From positions 1 to 56,772 of the forward strand of contig CAITDI010000037.1 in NCBI GenBank assembly GCA_903891095.1: a stretch of DNA of 56,772 bases. The letters run 5' to 3'. Position numbers and translations under genes: made by a program. Of the stretch, positions 10,383 to 17,788 are shown one piece after another; the first letter of the stretch is position 1, and every line of letters begins with the position of its first letter. Below the pieces are notes generated by a model. The model saw nothing but the letters and a program-made list of their open reading frames with translations, made no database searches and was not told the origin of the DNA. This stretch comes from an uncultured bacterium. Its GTDB lineage: Bacteria > Planctomycetota > Phycisphaerae > Phycisphaerales > SM1A02.

Positions 10383-10394
10383 GCGCGCAGTCTA
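10383..10394 (-). promoter_or_regulatory. -10-like box TAGACT directly upstream of the purA TTG start
   Basis: On the minus strand TAGACT (plus-strand 10389-10394) is separated by GCGCGC from the TTG start. The TAG of this box is also an in-frame stop, so translation cannot start further upstream. No good -35 hexamer is visible. Confidence 0.45.
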
Positions 10395-10438
10395 GCGCGA
10401 CCGCGCGTGCAGGTAGGGGCCGCGGATCAGGCCGCGAA

Positions 10439-10645
10439 TTAGGCAGCGGGGCGCTGCTGCTGCTGGGACGGCGGGTTCTGCGCGATCGGGGTCGTGTCGC
10501 CCGATGCACGCGTGGCGGGGATGCGGATGTTGGAACCGCATCCACGGCAGCGAACCAGCTTGCCGCGAGCGCTCGAGGGAACAGCGAGCACGCGCTGGCA
10601 GCCAAGGTTCGGGCACATGATTCGAATGACTTCGTCGCCTGGCAT
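10439..10645 (-). CDS. Small zinc-ribbon protein
   Basis: Protein of 68 residues. Residues 9-36 hold two Cys pairs, CPNLGC (C-x4-C) and CRGC (C-x2-C), about 20 residues apart, forming a probable zinc ribbon. The tail after residue 45 is Thr/Pro/Gln-rich with four consecutive Gln. The ATG at 10645 is supported by a good ribosome-binding site, GGGAGG, about eight bases upstream. It is divergent from hemW and 56 bp upstream of purA on the same strand. The function is unknown; small ribbons of this kind can bind nucleic acid or act as metal-site scaffolds, but nothing here decides between these. Confidence 0.7.
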   Translation of the reverse strand: MPGDEVIRIMCPNLGCQRVLAVPSSARGKLVRCRGCGSNIRIPATRASGDTTPIAQNPPSQQQQRPAA

Positions 10646-10762
10646 CGGAACGCCTCCCTGGATCGCAGCCAAGTCGAATGATTGGCTGACCGTGCGGGAT
10701 CGGCACTTTGCGGACCCCGCTTGAGGACAGTTCGCAGGCTCGGCGATTGTTTCGGGACTCCC

Positions 10763-10774
10763 TATCCTGCGACG
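10763..10774 (+). promoter_or_regulatory. -10-like box TATCCT six bases before the hemW GTG
   Basis: TATCCT at 10763-10768 is followed by six bases and then GTG at 10775. There is no Shine-Dalgarno sequence in the gap, consistent with a leaderless hemW mRNA. The -35 region is not recognisable. Confidence 0.45.
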
Positions 10775-11992
10775 GTGGCGAACCTCAGGCTTCATGACAG
10801 CGGATCGGTGCCGACGCCGGCGGCTCAGCCGCTCGGGGCGTGTCTCCCGGCGGGGCGGCATCGCGCGCGCGGGCTCTATGTCCACGTGCCGTTCTGCTTT
10901 CACAAGTGCCACTATTGCGACTTCTATTCGTTCGTCGACCGCGAGGGGCGGAGCGGCGACTACCTCGCGCAGCTCGCGCGCGACGTCGACTGGACGCTCG
11001 CGCGCGTCGAGGGCGAGATCGACACGGTGTTCGTCGGCGGCGGCACGCCGACCTTGCTCACGGCGGACGAGCTGCGGGAGTTCACGGCGCAGATCAGGCG
11101 CTTTCCCCTGTCCGCCGGCTTCGAGTGGACCGTCGAGGCCAACCCCGAGACGATCGACCTCGAGAAGGCGCGCGTGCTCGCCGCGTCGGGCGTGAACCGC
11201 GTGTCGATCGGCGCGCAGAGCTTCGACCCGCGCCACCTCAAGACGCTCGAGCGCTGGCACGATCCCGCGAACGTCGCGCGCGCCGCGGGATTCCTGCGCG
11301 AGGCGGGCATCGCGAACTTCAACATCGATCTCATCTTCGGCATTCCGGGGCAGACGCTCGCCGAGTGGCGCGAGGATCTCGCGCGGGCGCTCGCGATCGG
11401 ACCCGAGCATCTCTCGTGCTACGGGCTCACCTACGAGCAGAACACCGCGATGACCAAGCGTCTCGAGCGCGGCGAGTTCGAGCCGTGCGACGATGCGCTC
11501 GAGGCGGAGATGTACGAAGCGACGGTCGACACGCTCGCGGCCGCGGGCTTCGCGCGATACGAGGTGTCGAACTACGCGCGCGCGGGGCGCGAGTGCCGGC
11601 ACAACCTCGTGTACTGGCGCAACGAGCCGTGGTGGGCGATCGGTCCGAGCGCGAGCGGGTTTGTCGCGGGGCATCGCTACAAGGTCGTGCCGCGGTTGGG
11701 TGATTGGCTCGCGCGCGCGAGCGGCGATGATGCGGGGCAGCCGGTCGTCGATCACGAGGCGCCCGATGAGGCGCGGCACGCGAGCGAGGCGTTGATGATC
11801 GGCTTGCGGTTGGCGGAGGGGATTGGCGCAGAGCTCGAGCGGCGCGCGGTGGAGATCCAGCCTGCGCGCGCGGCGGTGATCGCGAAGGCGATCGCGGATG
11901 GGTTGCTCGAGCGCGATCTGGCGGCGGAGAGGTTGCGGTTTACGCGGCGGGGGATGCTGTTGGCGAACGAGGTGTTGACGGAACTCGTGTGA
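10775..11992 (+). CDS. hemW: HemW-type radical SAM protein
   Basis: Protein of 405 residues of the HemN/HemW radical SAM family. The 4Fe-4S motif C-x3-C-x2-C appears as CFHKCHYC at residues 41-48, followed by FVGGGTPTLL, SIGAQSF and the IDLIFGIPGQT motif. The C-terminal HNLVYW motif and the lack of the longer N-terminal part of true HemN favour HemW, which is reported to act as a heme chaperone rather than a coproporphyrinogen dehydrogenase. The GTG at 10775 is chosen because a -10-like hexamer lies six bases before it; an in-frame ATG much further upstream would add an unconserved extension. Divergent from the zinc-ribbon gene. Confidence 0.9.
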   Translation: MANLRLHDSGSVPTPAAQPLGACLPAGRHRARGLYVHVPFCFHKCHYCDFYSFVDREGRSGDYLAQLARDVDWTLARVEGEIDTVFVGGGTPTLLTADELREFTAQIRRFPLSAGFEWTVEANPETIDLEKARVLAASGVNRVSIGAQSFDPRHLKTLERWHDPANVARAAGFLREAGIANFNIDLIFGIPGQTLAEWREDLARALAIGPEHLSCYGLTYEQNTAMTKRLERGEFEPCDDALEAEMYEATVDTLAAAGFARYEVSNYARAGRECRHNLVYWRNEPWWAIGPSASGFVAGHRYKVVPRLGDWLARASGDDAGQPVVDHEAPDEARHASEALMIGLRLAEGIGAELERRAVEIQPARAAVIAKAIADGLLERDLAAERLRFTRRGMLLANEVLTELV

Positions 11993-12306
11993 GGGGGAGG
12001 CGGGGTGCCGAGTCGATGCGGGTATCGAGTCGCCTCGCGCCCACCCTCAGTCTCGGCCGTGGCGGTCGGTGTGGAACGCCGCGGCCCTCGACTGGCCGGA
12101 CATGAGGGCACCCATGATGCGGCGATGGAAGTCTCGTGCGTGGCACAACGGCGGGTGCCCGCAGGCCGCCGAGTCGAGTGACCATCGAATCAAGTTCAGC
12201 GCCGTCGGCGAGCCTGAGGGTGGGCGTGAGGACTCTCACGCACCGAGTCGACTCGGCTTCGGAATCTCCCGTACCCGGCTCCCGTACCCGACTCCACGAC
12301 CCCGAC
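11993..12306. repeat. Intergenic region bounded by an 18-bp inverted repeat
   Basis: The gap between the convergent hemW and sdhB genes holds no convincing gene. An 18-bp inverted repeat with one mismatch is formed by 12033-12050 and 12214-12231 (core CGCCCACCCTCAG and its complement), enclosing about 163 bp. Near the sdhB end is a perfect 14-bp palindrome CCGAGTCGACTCGG at about 12244-12257, followed by two close copies of CCCGTACCCG. The layout could be a degenerate repetitive element or a structured transcription end. No transposase is present. Confidence 0.55.
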
Positions 12307-13137
12307 TCATCGTCCGCTGAAGAACTTCTTCACGCCGTGCACCGTGACCGCGCGGCCGATGGCGGCGATCGATTCGGTGAGCGGGATTTCCTTCGGGCAG
12401 ACCTTGACGCAGTTCTGCGCGTTGCCGCAGTCGTTGACGCCGCCCTTGGCCATGAGCACATCGAGTCGCTCGCCTTCGAGCGTCGCGCCCGTCGGGTGCG
12501 AGTTGAAGAGCCGCGCCTGGCTGATCGCGTGGGCGCCGATGAACTCGCTGTCCCACTTGTCGGCGTTCTCCTCGAGGTTGAACTGCGGGCACGCCTCGAG
12601 GCAGCACGCGCAGGTCATGCAGGTCGACAGCGTGTAGCGCGTCTCCTGGTTCGCGGGAGTGTCCTTCGGGCCGGCGCCGAGGCTGTAGGTTCCATCGACC
12701 GGCACCCACGCCTTCACGCGCTCGAGGTTGTAGAACGCGCGCTGGCGATCGACCGCGAGGTCGCGCACGACGGGGAACTTCGACAGCGGCTCGAGGGTGA
12801 TCGAGCCGTCCTCGGCAACGACATTGTCGACGAGCGCAGAGCACGACGGACGCACGCGGCCGTTGATGACCATCGCGCACGAGCCGCAGACTTCCTCAAG
12901 GCAGCCCGAGTCGTAGCACACGGGGGTCGTGGCCTTGCCGTCGGCGGTCTTGGACTTGAGCGCGATCTGCTGGAGGCACGCGATCACGTTCGCGCCCGGC
13001 TCGACGTCGACGATGAACTCCTCCCAGCGCGCGGCCTCGCCCGGGCGGTCCTGCCGCTTGATGCGGAAGCGGACCGAGCGGTTGGCGGTGGCGGCAGCGG
13101 GGGTACGAGTCGGGGAGTTCGCGATTTCGGTGGCCAT
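12307..13137 (-). CDS. sdhB: Succinate dehydrogenase iron-sulfur subunit
   Basis: Protein of 276 residues carrying the three iron-sulfur centres of succinate dehydrogenase/fumarate reductase. The 2Fe-2S ligands are in CYDSGCLEEVCGSC near residues 73-86, and the 4Fe-4S and 3Fe-4S ligands in CMTCACCLEACP and NCVKVCPKEIPL. It passes electrons from the SdhA flavin to the membrane anchor SdhC. The ATG at 13137 is preferred; an in-frame TTG at 13170 would add 11 residues that overlap a promoter-like box. The gene is on the same strand as sdhCA but is separated from them by the opposing ubiA-like gene, so it must have its own promoter. The short Ser/Thr/Ala N-terminus is not conserved. Confidence 0.95.
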   Translation of the reverse strand: MATEIANSPTRTPAAATANRSVRFRIKRQDRPGEAARWEEFIVDVEPGANVIACLQQIALKSKTADGKATTPVCYDSGCLEEVCGSCAMVINGRVRPSCSALVDNVVAEDGSITLEPLSKFPVVRDLAVDRQRAFYNLERVKAWVPVDGTYSLGAGPKDTPANQETRYTLSTCMTCACCLEACPQFNLEENADKWDSEFIGAHAISQARLFNSHPTGATLEGERLDVLMAKGGVNDCGNAQNCVKVCPKEIPLTESIAAIGRAVTVHGVKKFFSGR

Positions 13138-13157
13138 GGAGGTCTCGAGGAGGGGCG

Positions 13158-13163
13158 ATGATA
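13158..13163 (-). promoter_or_regulatory. Possible -10 box for sdhB
   Basis: TATCAT on the minus strand lies 20 bases upstream of the sdhB ATG. sdhB has no co-directional gene close upstream, so a promoter is needed here. No matching -35 hexamer was found. Confidence 0.35.
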
Positions 13164-13269
13164 GTCCCAATCCGAGGCGTTTGCCCCTGATCCTTCAATG
13201 CTCGCCTCAGGATGCGCCCGCGAAACCGCCGATAGAGGTCCGACCGAGAAACCCTCGGCCAGACCCCTG

Positions 13270-14220
13270 ATGCCGTCACCTCGCGACATCCTCCGACTCG
13301 CCCGTCCCGGCGACTGGACGAAGAACAGCTTCGTGCTGCTCGCGTTCGTGTTCTGGCTCGCCAACACCAACCCGCCGCACACGCCCGAGCAGGTCTCCGC
13401 GAAGCTGACGGCCGCTCTGGTTGCGTTCGCGTCATTCTGTCTGGTCGCGAGCGGCTTCTACAGCATCAACGACGCGATCGACGCCGAGAAGGACCGCGGC
13501 CATCCCGTCAAGTGCCGCCGGCCGGTGGCGTCGGGCGCGATCTCGCAGCGTGCTGCGGTCGTGATCGGCGTGATCCTCGTGTCGGCTGCGATCGCAGCGG
13601 CCGCGTCGGTGAGCAAGGCGCTCGCCGCGACGGTCATCGCGTATGCGCTGCTGCAGGTCGCCTACAACGCGCGGCTCAAGCGGGTCGCGTTCATCGATGT
13701 CCTGACGATCGCCACGGGTTTCGCGCTGCGCGCAGGCGCAGGCGCGCTCGCGATCGAGGTGCAGGTCAGCGTGTGGCTGCTGCTGTGCGTGTTCTTCCTG
13801 TGCATGTATCTCGGCTTCATCAAGCGCATGTGCGACTTGGTCTCCGCGGAGCGCGCGGGGAGCGCGTGGAAGTCGCCCGCCGGCTACCGAGGGCGCGAGG
13901 AAATCCAGTGGTTGCTCGGTGTTTCCGCAGTGATCACGACGATCGCGTACCTCTCGTACACGATGTCCGACCACACGTGGAAGATCTTCGGCGCGCGCGC
14001 GACCGGCCTTGCGCTGCTCACGCCGCTGGTGCTTGCGGCGATCCATCGCTTCTGGCGCCGAGCGAACGAAGGCAGCTCCGACAGCCCGCTCGACGCGCTG
14101 CGCAGCGACCCCGTCGTGTTCGCGACGATCACGATCTACGGCGCGCTGCTCGGCGTGGTGCTGTTCGTGCCCGCCGCGAAGGACATGCTCGAGCGCGTGT
14201 TCCTGCAGCACTACGGCTGA
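13270..14220 (+). CDS. UbiA-family prenyltransferase, decaprenyl-phosphate phosphoribosyltransferase-like
   Basis: Integral membrane protein of 316 residues with about eight hydrophobic helices. The UbiA signature is clear: NDAIDAEKDRGHPVKCRRP near residues 68-86 (the first Asp-rich Mg site) and the second motif region YNARLKRVAFIDVLTIATGF. The pattern RPGDWTKNSFV at the N-terminus and ID(V/I)LxIATGFxLRAxAG are closest to the branch that includes decaprenyl-phosphate phosphoribosyltransferase, which makes the polyprenyl-phosphoribose precursor of decaprenylphosphoryl arabinose. The exact substrate cannot be settled from sequence; quinone or other prenylation is possible. It sits between sdhA and sdhB in the opposite direction, which is unusual for the sdh genes. 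Confidence 0.8.
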   Translation: MPSPRDILRLARPGDWTKNSFVLLAFVFWLANTNPPHTPEQVSAKLTAALVAFASFCLVASGFYSINDAIDAEKDRGHPVKCRRPVASGAISQRAAVVIGVILVSAAIAAAASVSKALAATVIAYALLQVAYNARLKRVAFIDVLTIATGFALRAGAGALAIEVQVSVWLLLCVFFLCMYLGFIKRMCDLVSAERAGSAWKSPAGYRGREEIQWLLGVSAVITTIAYLSYTMSDHTWKIFGARATGLALLTPLVLAAIHRFWRRANEGSSDSPLDALRSDPVVFATITIYGALLGVVLFVPAAKDMLERVFLQHYG

Positions 14221-14310
14221 CGGCGAAGCCACGCGTGCGAGCGCGCAACCGTCCTAACACCAAAGCGAGCAAAGACCGCGGACGCGGCGAAGCCGCACCG
14301 CGGTCAGTTG

Positions 14311-14402
14311 CGAGCGCTCAAATCACGGCGCCCCGCGTTGAGTTGCGAACGCTCAAGTACGCGAGCGCTCAAGTACGCCAACGCTCAATCACGCCAACGC
14401 TC
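14311..14402. repeat. Degenerate 16-bp tandem repeats after ubiA-like and sdhA genes
   Basis: Five imperfect copies of a roughly 16-bp unit, consensus CRACGCTCAAKYACGC, run from 14311 up to the sdhA stop codon at 14401. The last copy contributes the stop itself. A related GCTCAAATCAC string also occurs at about 1997-2008, just beyond the stop of the Cys-rich gene. It lies between convergent genes, so a transcription-end role is possible. There is no reading frame of interest. Confidence 0.7.
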
Positions 14403-16248
14403 AACCGCCGACCTTGCCATACGTACGCGCGCGCGGCTGCACCAGCGCGAGTTCGTACCGCTCGAACGAGATCGACGGCTTCGACGACTCGGGGTTGAAC
14501 TTCGCGACCGTGGTCTTCATGAAGTTCGCGTCGTCGCGCTGCGGGTAGTCGGTGCGGTAGTGGCTACCGCGCGACTCCTTGCGCTCGAGGCCGCCCTCGA
14601 TCATCGCCTCGGCGAGGATGAGCATGTCGTGCGTGGCGCGCGCGAACGAGAGGTTCTGGTTGGTCCAGAGTCCCGTGTCGGAGAGCGACATGCGACGGAA
14701 GCGCTCGCGGAGCTCGGCGAGCTTCGTGCGCGCCTGCATGAGGCGCTTCGCGTCCTTGACGACGGTGCTGGCCGCGGTCATCTCGTCGCCCATCTCCTTC
14801 GCGATCTGGTACGGGTTCTCCGTGCCGCGCGAATCGACGAGCTTCTGCTGCTTGTCGGACTCGAGCTTCTCGCCGTTGGCAAATACCGACGCGTCGCACT
14901 CCGCCGCGCCCGACTTGCGGTCGCGCACGTAGTTGGCCACGCCCGCGCCGCAGAAGAGTCCGTCGAAGATGCACGAGAGCAGGGCGTTCGCGCCGAGGCG
15001 GTTCGCGCCGTGGTACTGGTAGTTCGCCTCGCCGAACGCGTAGAGGCCCTCGATGTTGGTCATCATCGAGTTCGGCGCGCCGTAGACCAGGCCCTTGTTG
15101 TCGGGCTTGGCGGTGTAGGTGGTCCACAGGCCGCCCATCGAGTAGTGCACGCCGGGGAAGATCTTCATCGGGAGCTCAGCGGGATCCTCGCCCACGAACT
15201 TGCGGTAGATCTCGATGATGCCGCCGAGCTTGCGCTCCATGTACTCGCGCCCGAGGTGCGTGAGGTCGAGGAACACCATGTTGCCGCCGCCGACGCCGAG
15301 GCCGTCCTTGACGCAGATCTCGAAGATCTCGCGGGTCGCGATGTCGCGGGGCACGATGTTGCCGTACTTCGGATAGCGCTCCTCGAGGAAGTAGTAGCGC
15401 TCCGCCTCGGGGATCTGGCGCGGATCGCGCGTGTCGCCCTTCTTGCGCGGAACCCACACGCGTCCGCCTTCGCCACGCGCCGACTCGCTCATCAGGCGCA
15501 GCTTGTCCGCGCCCGGGATCGAGGTCGGGTGGACCTGGATGAACTCGCCGTTGGCGTACCACGCGCCGAGCTGGTAGCAGCGGCTCGCCGCGCCGCCCGT
15601 GCACATGACGGAGTTGGTGCTCTTGCCGAACACGAGGCCGTTGCCGCCGGTCGCCATCACCACGGCGTCGGCGCGGAACGCGCGGATCGTCATCGTGCGG
15701 AGATCCTGCGCGACGATGCCCTGGCAGACGCCGTTCGCATCGAGGATCGGGCGGAGGAACTCCCAGTGCTCGTACTTGGTGACCTTGCCTTCGCTCTCGA
15801 AGCGGCGGACCTGCTCGTCGAACGCGTAGATCAGCTGCTGGCCCGTGGTCGCGCCCGCGAAGTGCGTGCGCTTGTACAGCGAGCCGCCGAAGAGGCGCAG
15901 GTCGCGCTGGCCTTCGAGCGTGCGGTTGAACGGCACGCCCATGCGGTCGAGGAGGTCGATGATCTTGGGCGCCCAGTGCGCCATCTCGTAGACGGGCGGC
16001 TGGTGCGCGAGGAAGTCGCCGCCGTAGATCGATTCGTCGAAGTGCTCGTACTCCGAGTAGCCCTGCTGGCGGGCGATCTCGTTGCACGCATTGATGCCGC
16101 CCTGCGCGCACACCGAGTGCGAGCGCTTGACGGGGACGATCGAGAAGAGGTCGACGGAGGTGCCGGCTTCGGCGATGCGGAGTGCGGCCGAGAGGCCTGC
16201 GAGTCCGCCGCCGACAACGATCACGCGACGCTTGGTGGGAGCTGCCAT
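14401..16248 (-). CDS. sdhA: Succinate dehydrogenase flavoprotein subunit
   Basis: Protein of 615 residues that oxidises succinate to fumarate with covalently bound FAD. The dinucleotide-binding loop VVGGGLAGLSAALRIAEAG lies near residues 9-27, the FAD-attachment motif RSHSVCAQGGINA near 42-54, the active-site motif HPTSIPG in the middle, then HYSMGGLWT and GEANYQYHGANRLGANALLS. The ATG at 16248 lies 22 bp after the sdhC stop, so sdhC and sdhA form one unit. The C-terminal part is the normal helical domain ending with QPRARTYGKVGG. No residue expected for catalysis is visibly missing. Confidence 0.95.
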   Translation of the reverse strand: MAAPTKRRVIVVGGGLAGLSAALRIAEAGTSVDLFSIVPVKRSHSVCAQGGINACNEIARQQGYSEYEHFDESIYGGDFLAHQPPVYEMAHWAPKIIDLLDRMGVPFNRTLEGQRDLRLFGGSLYKRTHFAGATTGQQLIYAFDEQVRRFESEGKVTKYEHWEFLRPILDANGVCQGIVAQDLRTMTIRAFRADAVVMATGGNGLVFGKSTNSVMCTGGAASRCYQLGAWYANGEFIQVHPTSIPGADKLRLMSESARGEGGRVWVPRKKGDTRDPRQIPEAERYYFLEERYPKYGNIVPRDIATREIFEICVKDGLGVGGGNMVFLDLTHLGREYMERKLGGIIEIYRKFVGEDPAELPMKIFPGVHYSMGGLWTTYTAKPDNKGLVYGAPNSMMTNIEGLYAFGEANYQYHGANRLGANALLSCIFDGLFCGAGVANYVRDRKSGAAECDASVFANGEKLESDKQQKLVDSRGTENPYQIAKEMGDEMTAASTVVKDAKRLMQARTKLAELRERFRRMSLSDTGLWTNQNLSFARATHDMLILAEAMIEGGLERKESRGSHYRTDYPQRDDANFMKTTVAKFNPESSKPSISFERYELALVQPRARTYGKVGG

Positions 16249-16270
16249 GGTGGTGGGTCCGTTCAGTGGT

Positions 16271-17062
16271 TCAGTGATTGCTGGCGTCGACGAGCTTGCT
16301 CTCGATTTCCTTGGCCTTGGCCACGTCGAGCGTGGCGAAGCCGACGACGGCGGTGAGGCCGGCCCCGGCGAGCGAGAGGCCGATCGCCGTGCAGACATAG
16401 CCCCAGCGCTGCTGGGACTGCTTGCTGATGGTCAGGCCCCAGGTGATCGCTGCGGTCCAGAGGCCGTTCGCGAAGTGGTAGACGAGCGCCGTGACGCACA
16501 CCGCGTAGAAGATCGCGTTGCAGTAGTGGAACAGTCCGCCCTGCATGTGTTCCGCAGTGGTGCTCGATGCGTGGTGTCCGTCGAAGGTCGGCATGAGTCC
16601 GCCGAAGGTCAGGCCCCAGCGCAGGCTCGCGATGTGCATGAAGATGAACAGCACGCCGATGTAGCCGGTGATGCGCTGCATCGTGTAGCGCTTGTTGGCC
16701 TGGTAGCCGTAGCGCTCGGTGTTCGACTTGCCGCTGCGCGCGAAGTACACGCCGAGGATGGCGTGGTACGCGATCGGCAGCCAGAGCACGAAGATCTCGA
16801 TGAGGATCAGCGCGGGCAGGTTGTGGATGAAGTCGACCTCGTGCTGGAAGGTCGCGACGCCGGCGGCGCCTTCGCCGAGGCCCGCGTACTTCTTGGCGTT
16901 GAGGGCGCCGCCCCACACGATCGACGAGTTGGTCGTCAGGTGCGGGAACAGGAACACGCCGATCGGGAGGATGCCGCTGAGCGAGTGCAGCCGCCTGAGG
17001 AGGTGGTAGTGGCGCTCAAGGAACGGGGTGTGCTGGGTGGCGTGCGCGTTGGTGGCTGACAC
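16271..17062 (-). CDS. sdhC: Succinate dehydrogenase cytochrome b subunit
   Basis: Membrane anchor of 263 residues with five hydrophobic helices, as in the SdhC/FrdC single-anchor type that binds two b hemes and reacts with quinone. Helix-embedded histidines likely to hold heme occur in RRLHSLSGILPIGVF, YHAILGVYF, GVLFIFMHIASL and ALVYHFANGLW. The GTG at 17062 is selected because it follows a Shine-Dalgarno-like GGAGA seven to eight bases upstream. The longer in-frame ATG lies inside the terminator hairpin of the preceding gene and would encode that hairpin. It heads the sdhC-sdhA unit. Confidence 0.9.
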   Translation of the reverse strand: MSATNAHATQHTPFLERHYHLLRRLHSLSGILPIGVFLFPHLTTNSSIVWGGALNAKKYAGLGEGAAGVATFQHEVDFIHNLPALILIEIFVLWLPIAYHAILGVYFARSGKSNTERYGYQANKRYTMQRITGYIGVLFIFMHIASLRWGLTFGGLMPTFDGHHASSTTAEHMQGGLFHYCNAIFYAVCVTALVYHFANGLWTAAITWGLTISKQSQQRWGYVCTAIGLSLAGAGLTAVVGFATLDVAKAKEIESKLVDASNH

Positions 17063-17092
17063 GGGTTGTCTCCGGACCGATGGGGATCGGGG

Positions 17093-17098
17093 AGTATA
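17093..17098 (-). promoter_or_regulatory. -10 box for sdhC-sdhA
   Basis: TATACT on the minus strand lies directly after the T-run of the upstream terminator and about 30 bases before the sdhC GTG. Transcription from here would give a short leader that includes the GGAGA ribosome-binding site. No clear -35 hexamer was seen. Confidence 0.5.
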
Positions 17099-17127
17099 GA
17101 AAAAGCCGCCCATCGGATGGGCGGCTT
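17099..17127 (-). terminator. Rho-independent terminator of the DUF1844 gene
   Basis: On the minus strand a stem of about 12 bp (AAGCCGCCCATC pairing with GATGGGCGGCTT) closes a 2-base loop and runs into TTTTTC. It lies 65 bp after the stop of the DUF1844 gene and before sdhC. Confidence 0.85.
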
Positions 17128-17191
17128 GGACGGCCTGAAATCTTTGAAGGGTCGAGTTGCTGCGAGTGCGCAGCGAGGCGTCACTCGGTGA

Positions 17192-17731
17192 TCAGTCGGG
17201 CATGACCAGGCCACCCGGCGAGGTCGGCGGGCGGCTCATGCCGATCGAGCCGGCGACGTCGGCGCCCATGCTTGAGCCCATGCTTCCGCCCATGCGGGCC
17301 TGCGCCTCGCGGCGCATCTGCGCGGCGACGAGGTTGGCGACCTGCACGAAGCGCTGGCGCAGCTGGTCGAGGATCTCGGTGAGCTCGGTGTTTTCTTCGG
17401 GCGTGAGGTTGCCCTTGGTCTTCTCGGCGATCACGCCGAGCAGGTCGATGGCGAACTGCGCGCCGGGGAGGTCGATCATCACGCCGCCCGTGTTGGGATC
17501 GGTGTACGCGCCGAGGCCCATCATGGCCTGGCTGCCGAGCGTGGCGATGAGCGCGCGGAAGTTCGCCTCGGGGAGCTCATTCGGATCCATCGAGCCGTCG
17601 GCGTCGGCGGGCGCGCCGGGCGCTGCCGCGGGGTGCCGCGCGGACTCCTTCTCGGCGAGGCGTTCTTTTTCCGCCTGTGCCTGTGCCTTCCAATCCGAGT
17701 CGATGTGCAGCCGGGGAGTTTCGTCGCTCAT
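17192..17731 (-). CDS. DUF1844 domain protein
   Basis: Protein of 179 residues. After a charged N-terminus (HIDSDWKAQAQAEKERL) comes the DUF1844 core, near residues 55-130: NFRALIATLGSQAMMGLGAY, then NLPGAQFAIDLLGV-like and TKGNLTPEENTELTEILDQLRQRFV helices. The C-terminus is a Met/Gly/Ser-rich tail. Family members are small, widespread in Planctomycetota, Acidobacteria and others, and have no known function. The ATG at 17731 lies six bases after a -10-like TATTCT, and a strong terminator follows, so it is a single-gene unit divergent from the PPIase-like lipoprotein gene. Confidence 0.8.
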   Translation of the reverse strand: MSDETPRLHIDSDWKAQAQAEKERLAEKESARHPAAAPGAPADADGSMDPNELPEANFRALIATLGSQAMMGLGAYTDPNTGGVMIDLPGAQFAIDLLGVIAEKTKGNLTPEENTELTEILDQLRQRFVQVANLVAAQMRREAQARMGGSMGSSMGADVAGSIGMSRPPTSPGGLVMPD

Positions 17732-17743
17732 GCCGCGAGAATA
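17732..17743 (-). promoter_or_regulatory. -10-like box TATTCT six bases before the DUF1844 ATG
   Basis: On the minus strand TATTCT is followed by CGCGGC and then ATG. No ribosome-binding site fits in the gap, so the transcript is likely leaderless. Confidence 0.5.
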
Positions 17744-17775
17744 GCCGAGCCGCCGCCGCAGATGCGCGCGTTCGC

Positions 17776-17788
17776 TAGGATTCCGCCA
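17776..17788 (+). promoter_or_regulatory. -10-like box TAGGAT seven bases before the ATG at 17789
   Basis: TAGGAT at 17776-17781 is followed by TCCGCCA and the ATG. The divergent DUF1844 start is only 57 bp away with its own box, so both promoters share the short gap. Confidence 0.45.

Noticed and set aside
12136-12306. Small genes in the hemW-sdhB gap
   Set aside because: The open frames there are Arg/Pro/Ser-rich, lack ribosome-binding sites and overlap the inverted repeat and palindrome.
17063-17113. Longer SdhC N-terminus starting MGGFFYTP
   Set aside because: Those codons are the terminator hairpin and -10 box. The GTG at 17062 has a ribosome-binding site and fits the family.
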